From contig NZ_JARGYD010000002.1 in NCBI RefSeq assembly GCF_029168315.1, positions 670,612 to 734,611 on the forward strand: DNA of 64,000 nt, read 5' to 3'. The notes under the pieces were generated by a model. It saw only the letters and a list, made by a program, of their open reading frames with translations. It was not told the origin of the DNA and ran no database searches. Source of the stretch: Psychromarinibacter halotolerans (GTDB lineage Bacteria > Pseudomonadota > Alphaproteobacteria > Rhodobacterales > Rhodobacteraceae). The position numbers and the translations under genes are program-made. Shown here one piece after another: positions 60,458-64,000 of the stretch. Within the stretch, counting starts at the first letter, position 1. Every line of letters starts with the position of its first letter.

Positions 60458-61993
60458 ATGCTGTACATGAACGTCGTCGCGAGGGCGCTGGAGATCATGG
60501 CGCTGGCCTTTGTCGGCGCGGTCGGCTGCGCGGCGCTTCTGGCGGCGGTTCTTTACGTCATCGACAAGACGCAGACGGCGGACGCTGTGCGCCGCAACTA
60601 CCCGGTGATCGGACGGTTCCGTGGTGTGTTCACCGAGCTTGGGGAGTTCTTCCGACAGTATTTCTTCGCGATGGACCGCGAGGAGATGCCGTTCAACCGG
60701 GCACAGCGGGACTGGATCGGACGGGCGTCGGCGGGGGCAGGGAACACGGTGGCCTTCGGGTCGACCCGCAATCTGAACGTCGTCGGTACGCCGATCTTCG
60801 TGAACGCCGCTTTCCCTCCGCTGGACGACCAAAGCGCCAGCACCGAGCCGATGATGGTCGGCCCTCACGCGCGCGAACCTTATATGGCGCAATCTTTCTT
60901 CAACATCTCGGGCATGAGTTTCGGCGCCCTGTCCCGACCTGCCGTGCGTGCGCTGAGCCGGGGCGCGAAAGAGGCCGGGATCTGGATGAACACGGGCGAG
61001 GGCGGTCTGTCGCCCTATCACCTGGAGGGTGGCGCGGACATCGTGTTCCAGATCGGCACCGCGAAATACGGTGTGCGCGACGCATCCGGAAACCTGTCGG
61101 ACGACCGGCTGCGCGAGATCGCCGGGCACGCGCAGGTGCGGATGTTCGAGATCAAGCTGGCGCAGGGGGCCAAGCCCGGCAAAGGCGGCATCCTTCCGGC
61201 CGAGAAAGTCACCGCCGAGATCGCAGCGATCCGGGGTATCCCGGAAGGGCAGTCCAGCATCTCTCCGAACCGGCATATCGAGGTCGACGACTGGGGCGAT
61301 CTGCTGGATATGGTCGCCCACGTCCGCGAGGTGACCGGTAAGCCAACGGGCATCAAGACCGTCGCCGGGTCGATGCAGCCGCTGTCCGAACTGTTCGCGC
61401 TGATCGTGCAGCGCGGTCCCGACAGTGCGCCGGACTTCATTACTCTCGACGGCGGCGAGGGCGGCACGGGGGCATCGCCGCTGCCGCTGATGGACCTTGT
61501 GGGCATGTCGATCCGCGAGGCGCTGCCGCTGGTTGCGAACCTGCGCGATCACTTCGGCCTGAAAGAGCGCATCCGTCTTGTGGCCAGCGGCAAGCTGGTG
61601 AACCCCTCGGACGTGGCATGGGCGTTGTGCGCCGGGGCCGACTTCGTGACGTCGGCGCGGGGCTTCATGTTCTCGCTGGGCTGCATTCAGGCGATGAAGT
61701 GCAACCGCAACACCTGCCCGACCGGGGTGACCACCCACGACAAGCGGCTGCAGCGGGGGTTGGTGGTCGAAGACAAGTACAAGAAGGTGGCCCATTACGC
61801 GAAGGGCGTCATCAAGGAAGTCGAGACGATCGCCCATTCGGTCGGGGCCAGCGAGCCACGGCGGATGCGCCGCAGGCACGTTCGGATCATGACCGATCAG
61901 GGCATCTCTGTGCCGATGAACGAGCTGTTCTCACGAAATGCTGAAGAGCGCAGGCGTAACAATTTGAACCCTTCAAGCGAACTGCATCCGTAA
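60458..61993 (+). CDS. FMN-binding glutamate-synthase-family protein, membrane-anchored
   Basis: This 511-residue protein has an N-terminal transmembrane helix (about 8-32, ALEIMALAFVGAVGCAALLA) followed by a GltS-type FMN barrel. It includes SISPNRHIEVDDWGDLLDMV, ITLDGGEGGTGASPLPLMD and a [3Fe-4S] cluster segment GCIQAMKCNRNTCPTGVTTHD (Cys near 408, 414 and 419; given here as its key residues). It lacks the glutamine amidotransferase and GXGXG domains of large GltB. The activity of this short, membrane-attached form is not established. GGAGGAGG precedes the ATG at 60458. Confidence 0.88.
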   Translation: MLYMNVVARALEIMALAFVGAVGCAALLAAVLYVIDKTQTADAVRRNYPVIGRFRGVFTELGEFFRQYFFAMDREEMPFNRAQRDWIGRASAGAGNTVAFGSTRNLNVVGTPIFVNAAFPPLDDQSASTEPMMVGPHAREPYMAQSFFNISGMSFGALSRPAVRALSRGAKEAGIWMNTGEGGLSPYHLEGGADIVFQIGTAKYGVRDASGNLSDDRLREIAGHAQVRMFEIKLAQGAKPGKGGILPAEKVTAEIAAIRGIPEGQSSISPNRHIEVDDWGDLLDMVAHVREVTGKPTGIKTVAGSMQPLSELFALIVQRGPDSAPDFITLDGGEGGTGASPLPLMDLVGMSIREALPLVANLRDHFGLKERIRLVASGKLVNPSDVAWALCAGADFVTSARGFMFSLGCIQAMKCNRNTCPTGVTTHDKRLQRGLVVEDKYKKVAHYAKGVIKEVETIAHSVGASEPRRMRRRHVRIMTDQGISVPMNELFSRNAEERRRNNLNPSSELHP

Positions 61994-62116
61994 CTGACTG
62001 TAAGATGCCGTCATGCGGTTGCCTGGTCCGACGTCCAATAGGTGTCGGGCCATAGTGGGAAACCCGATGTGGCGGCGGCCGCTGGTCGGCCTAGGTTTTG
62101 AAACGGAGGAAAGACA

Positions 62117-63046
62117 ATGGCTGGACGCTGGAAGAACGATCTGAACTGGTCCGACGTGACGCCCAAGGCGGCGTTCCTGAACCGTCGCCAACTGATCGCG
62201 GGCGCATCCGCGCTGGCTGCGGGCGGGATCGCCGGCCCGGCGCTCGCCGATCTTGGCGCAAAGCCGTCGCAGTTTTCGACCGACGCCACGCCGAACACGT
62301 TCGAAGAGATCACCACCTACAACAACTTCTACGAATTCGGCACCGGCAAGTCCGACCCTGCCGAATATGCGGATGCGCTGACGATCGATCCGTGGACGGT
62401 GAAGATCGACGGCATGGTCGACAAGCCGGGTGACTATTCCTTCGACGACATCATGTCGGGTGTCGAACTAGAGGAGCGGATCTACCGGTTCCGCTGTGTC
62501 GAGGCGTGGTCGATGGTGGTGCCGTGGGTCGGGTTCGAACTTGCCGATCTGCTGGACCGCGTCGGCGTGCAGCCGGGGGCCAAGTACGTGGCCTTCGAAA
62601 CTCTGTACCGCCCGGAAGAGATGTGGGCCCAGAAGCGGCCGATCCTTGAATGGCCCTACCGCGAGGGTCTGCGGCTGGACGAGGCGATGAATCCGCTGAC
62701 GATCCTGTCGACCGGCCTGTACGACGAACCGATGCCCAAGCAGAACGGTGCGCCCCTGCGGTTGGTGGTTCCGTGGAAGTACGGCTTTAAGTCGATCAAG
62801 TCGATCGTCCGCATCAGCCTTGTCGAGGACATGCCGCCCACCAGCTGGAACATGGCCAACGCCAGCGAGTACGGCTTCTATAGCAACGTGAACCCGCAGG
62901 TGGACCACCCGCGCTGGACGCAAGCCAGCGAGCGGCAGGTCGGCGGCGGTCTGTTCGCCAAGCGGATCCCGACGCTGATGTTCAACGGATACGAAGACGA
63001 GGTCGCCGGGATGTACGCCGGTATGGACCTGTCGAAGTTCTACTGA
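62117..63046 (+). CDS. msrP: protein-methionine-sulfoxide reductase catalytic subunit MsrP
   Basis: MsrP is the periplasmic molybdenum enzyme (YedY) that repairs methionine sulfoxide in envelope proteins. The 309-residue protein has a twin-arginine signal (RR at 23-24 in FLNRRQLIAGASALAAGG) and the molybdopterin-ligand Cys C127 in RFRCVEAWSM. The SUOX-fold core continues with VPWKYGFKSIKSIV, DMPPTSWN and ANASEYGFYSNVNP. A strong GGAGGAAAG site precedes the ATG. msrQ follows by 10 bases. Confidence 0.96.
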   Translation: MAGRWKNDLNWSDVTPKAAFLNRRQLIAGASALAAGGIAGPALADLGAKPSQFSTDATPNTFEEITTYNNFYEFGTGKSDPAEYADALTIDPWTVKIDGMVDKPGDYSFDDIMSGVELEERIYRFRCVEAWSMVVPWVGFELADLLDRVGVQPGAKYVAFETLYRPEEMWAQKRPILEWPYREGLRLDEAMNPLTILSTGLYDEPMPKQNGAPLRLVVPWKYGFKSIKSIVRISLVEDMPPTSWNMANASEYGFYSNVNPQVDHPRWTQASERQVGGGLFAKRIPTLMFNGYEDEVAGMYAGMDLSKFY

Positions 63047-63056
63047 GGCCGGTCGC

Positions 63057-63671
63057 ATGACCCTTCCCGATCGCATCAACGCGGCCGTCCGCGCTGTCCC
63101 GTCTTGGGTTCTCTACGCGCTGGCGCCGCTGCCGGCGGCATGGTGGTTCTACCTTGGCTTCACCGGCGGGCTCGGCGTCGAGCCGATCAGCGCGCTGGAA
63201 CACAAGGTCGGGCTGTTCGCCCTGCAGCTTCTGATCGCGGGGCTTGCCGTCACGCCGCTGCGGCGGTTCGCCGGGGTCAACCTGATCCGGCACCGGCGCG
63301 CGATCGGGGTGGTGGCCTTCTTCTATGTGCTTCTGCACCTGCTGATCTGGCTGGTATTGGACATGAGCCTGCTGTGGTCTCAGATCGCCGCCGATCTGGT
63401 GAAGCGGTGGTACATCATCGTCGGCATGGCCAGCTTCGTTCTGCTGATCCCGCTGGCGGTGACGTCCAACAACTGGTCCGTGCGCAAGCTGGGCTCAACT
63501 TGGCGCACCCTGCACAAGCTGGTCTACGGTGCCTGCCTGCTGGGTGGGCTGCACTTCGTCATCCTGTCGAAAGGCTTCCAGCTGGAACCGATGGTCTACA
63601 TGGCGATCATCGTCGGGTTGCTGGGGCTTCGTCTGGTGCCCAAACGCCGCCCGATGATGGCCCGCGCCTGA
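63057..63671 (+). CDS. msrQ: protein-methionine-sulfoxide reductase heme-binding subunit MsrQ
   Basis: MsrQ (YedZ) is the inner-membrane b-heme protein that passes quinone electrons to MsrP. The 204-residue protein has six membrane helices and conserved histidines in RHRRAIG and FYVLLHLLIWL, TWRTLHKLVYGACLLGGLHFV (two His). It completes the msrPQ pair. The stop is followed by a long non-coding stretch. Confidence 0.95.
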   Translation: MTLPDRINAAVRAVPSWVLYALAPLPAAWWFYLGFTGGLGVEPISALEHKVGLFALQLLIAGLAVTPLRRFAGVNLIRHRRAIGVVAFFYVLLHLLIWLVLDMSLLWSQIAADLVKRWYIIVGMASFVLLIPLAVTSNNWSVRKLGSTWRTLHKLVYGACLLGGLHFVILSKGFQLEPMVYMAIIVGLLGLRLVPKRRPMMARA

Positions 63672-63692
63672 CTGGGGGCCGCGAGCGCCCCG

Positions 63693-63785
63693 GAGTCGGC
63701 GGCGCGACTCGCGAGTCGAAGCGGGATTCCGGGGTTTCCGAAGCAGATTCCGTGGATGACTCGGTGGATAAGCGGTTTCCGAGTC
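63693..63785. repeat. cluster of seven GANTC (CcrM-type) methylation sites
   Basis: Sites begin at 63693, 63706, 63713, 63725, 63746, 63758 and 63781. The second and third lie inside a perfect 14-bp palindrome CGACTCGCGAGTCG (63705-63718). Short repeats GGTTTCCGA and GTGGAT also occur twice. At about 65% G+C roughly 0.3 sites would be expected in 93 bp by simple base composition. GANTC is the target of the alphaproteobacterial cell-cycle methylase CcrM. Confidence 0.85.
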
Positions 63786-63922
63786 GGTTCCGGCCAAAAC
63801 GGACCTAGCGGCAGCTGCGGGGAGTAAGCGGCGACGACCACAAAACTGAACGATTATCCCGTTGTTTTATTACAGTAAAATGACCCCCGGCAAAAAGATT
63901 GGCCGTTTTCTGAAAAAAGGCC

Positions 63923-63951
63923 TTGCGGGTTGTCGGTGTGATCCGTAAATA
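63923..63951 (+). promoter_or_regulatory. strong sigma-70-type promoter, possibly of an rRNA operon
   Basis: TTGCGG (-35) and TAAATA (-10) are separated by exactly 17 bases. An A/T-rich segment upstream could act as an UP element, and the leader after it is GC-rich with a GCGCTGAGGCGC motif. This resembles Rhodobacterales rRNA promoters as I remember them, but the gene itself is outside the window. Confidence 0.6.
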
Positions 63952-64000
63952 CCCCTTCACCGGCGGCGCTGAGGCGCTGGCGGGACGGCCCGGGGGTCGC

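Larger units (their letters stand above)
63672..64000. other. non-coding right end: GANTC cluster, AT-rich segment and strong promoter
   Basis: No gene starts or ends in this 329-bp stretch. It holds seven GANTC sites (63693-63785), then an AT-rich segment (about 63840-63920), then a promoter reading rightward (63923-63951), followed by a GC-rich leader with GGCGCTGAGGCGCTGG. The gene served lies beyond the window. Confidence 0.75.

Noticed and set aside
60353..61879. Long antisense frame opposite the FMN-GltS-like gene
   Set aside because: The plus-strand FMN barrel and Cys cluster are clear; the minus frame has no ribosome site or domain.
63763..63771. DnaA-box-like TTATCCACC (minus strand) inside the GANTC cluster, suggesting a replication origin
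   Set aside because: Only one near-match box, no CtrA boxes, and no origin-type neighbours (parAB, hemE, dnaA). An origin is not supported, although a GC-skew plot would decide it.
1..64000. tRNA, rRNA, IS element, prophage or CRISPR array
   Set aside because: I looked for anticodon-arm/TPsiC-like GGTTCRA repeats, transposase motifs and regularly spaced repeats in the gaps and found none that held up.

Overview
The window is high-GC chromosomal backbone DNA (my estimate is about 65% G+C) from an alphaproteobacterium, most likely a marine Rhodobacteraceae/Rhodobacterales species. Supporting signs are an Irr-type iron box in front of mbfA, a SqrR/BigR-type operator in front of a persulfide dioxygenase, lpxK and a KDO-transferase-like gene next to a DUF4170 gene, an accD-folC pair, glnK-amtB, GTGA/ATGA start-stop overlaps, and a cluster of GANTC (CcrM-type) sites. 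About 70 protein genes are packed tightly on both strands. I saw no tRNA, rRNA, insertion sequence, prophage or CRISPR array.

Layout. 1-8.3 kb: truncated MFS permease, OCD-family enzyme and HAD hydrolase, an fghA-glycosyltransferase-yaiI unit, an AEC transporter, iron exporter mbfA, a TetR regulator and a NYN-LOTUS protein. 8.4-20 kb: peroxiredoxin, FAD reductase, rsmD, LysR with a divergent frameshifted SDR gene, map, sfsA, a four-gene CinA-like/GNAT/AhpD-like/OmpA operon, and a second LysR. 20-30.8 kb: a VanZ-like protein, Rhodobacterales unknowns, a CPBP protease, accD-folC, benE, mscS-phhB-DUF482, GDPD-RidA. 31-38 kb: type I secretion HlyD/ABC pair, divergent mlaA-mlaC, PBP1A. 38-40 kb: glnK-amtB. 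40-45.4 kb: rhodanese, persulfide dioxygenase, aromatic aminotransferase, 3-mercaptopyruvate sulfurtransferase, smpB, a K+ channel, dapA. 45.6-53 kb: lytic transglycosylase, lpxK, KDO-transferase-like gene, DUF4170, clpB. 53-59 kb: two small unknowns, pyrF, pmbA and an inositol-monophosphatase-family gene, and a zinc-type COG0523 GTPase behind a Zur-like box. 59-64 kb: EF-hand and fasciclin proteins, an FMN glutamate-synthase-like protein, msrPQ, then a non-coding right end.

The genes are mostly housekeeping: envelope and LPS (pbp1A, slt, lpxK, KDO transferase, mla), nitrogen (glnK-amtB), metal homeostasis (Irr/mbfA, Zur/COG0523), proteostasis (clpB with a heat-shock-type promoter) and oxidative damage (peroxiredoxin, msrPQ). 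The most coherent metabolic neighbourhood is sulfur, at 39.9-43.4 kb. An aminotransferase and a mercaptopyruvate sulfurtransferase (possible persulfide producers) lie beside a persulfide dioxygenase and rhodanese (consumers) that carry a sulfide-type operator.

The most unusual non-coding structure is at the right end: seven GANTC sites in 93 bp, one pair forming a 14-bp palindrome, located between msrQ and a strong, possibly rRNA-type, promoter.
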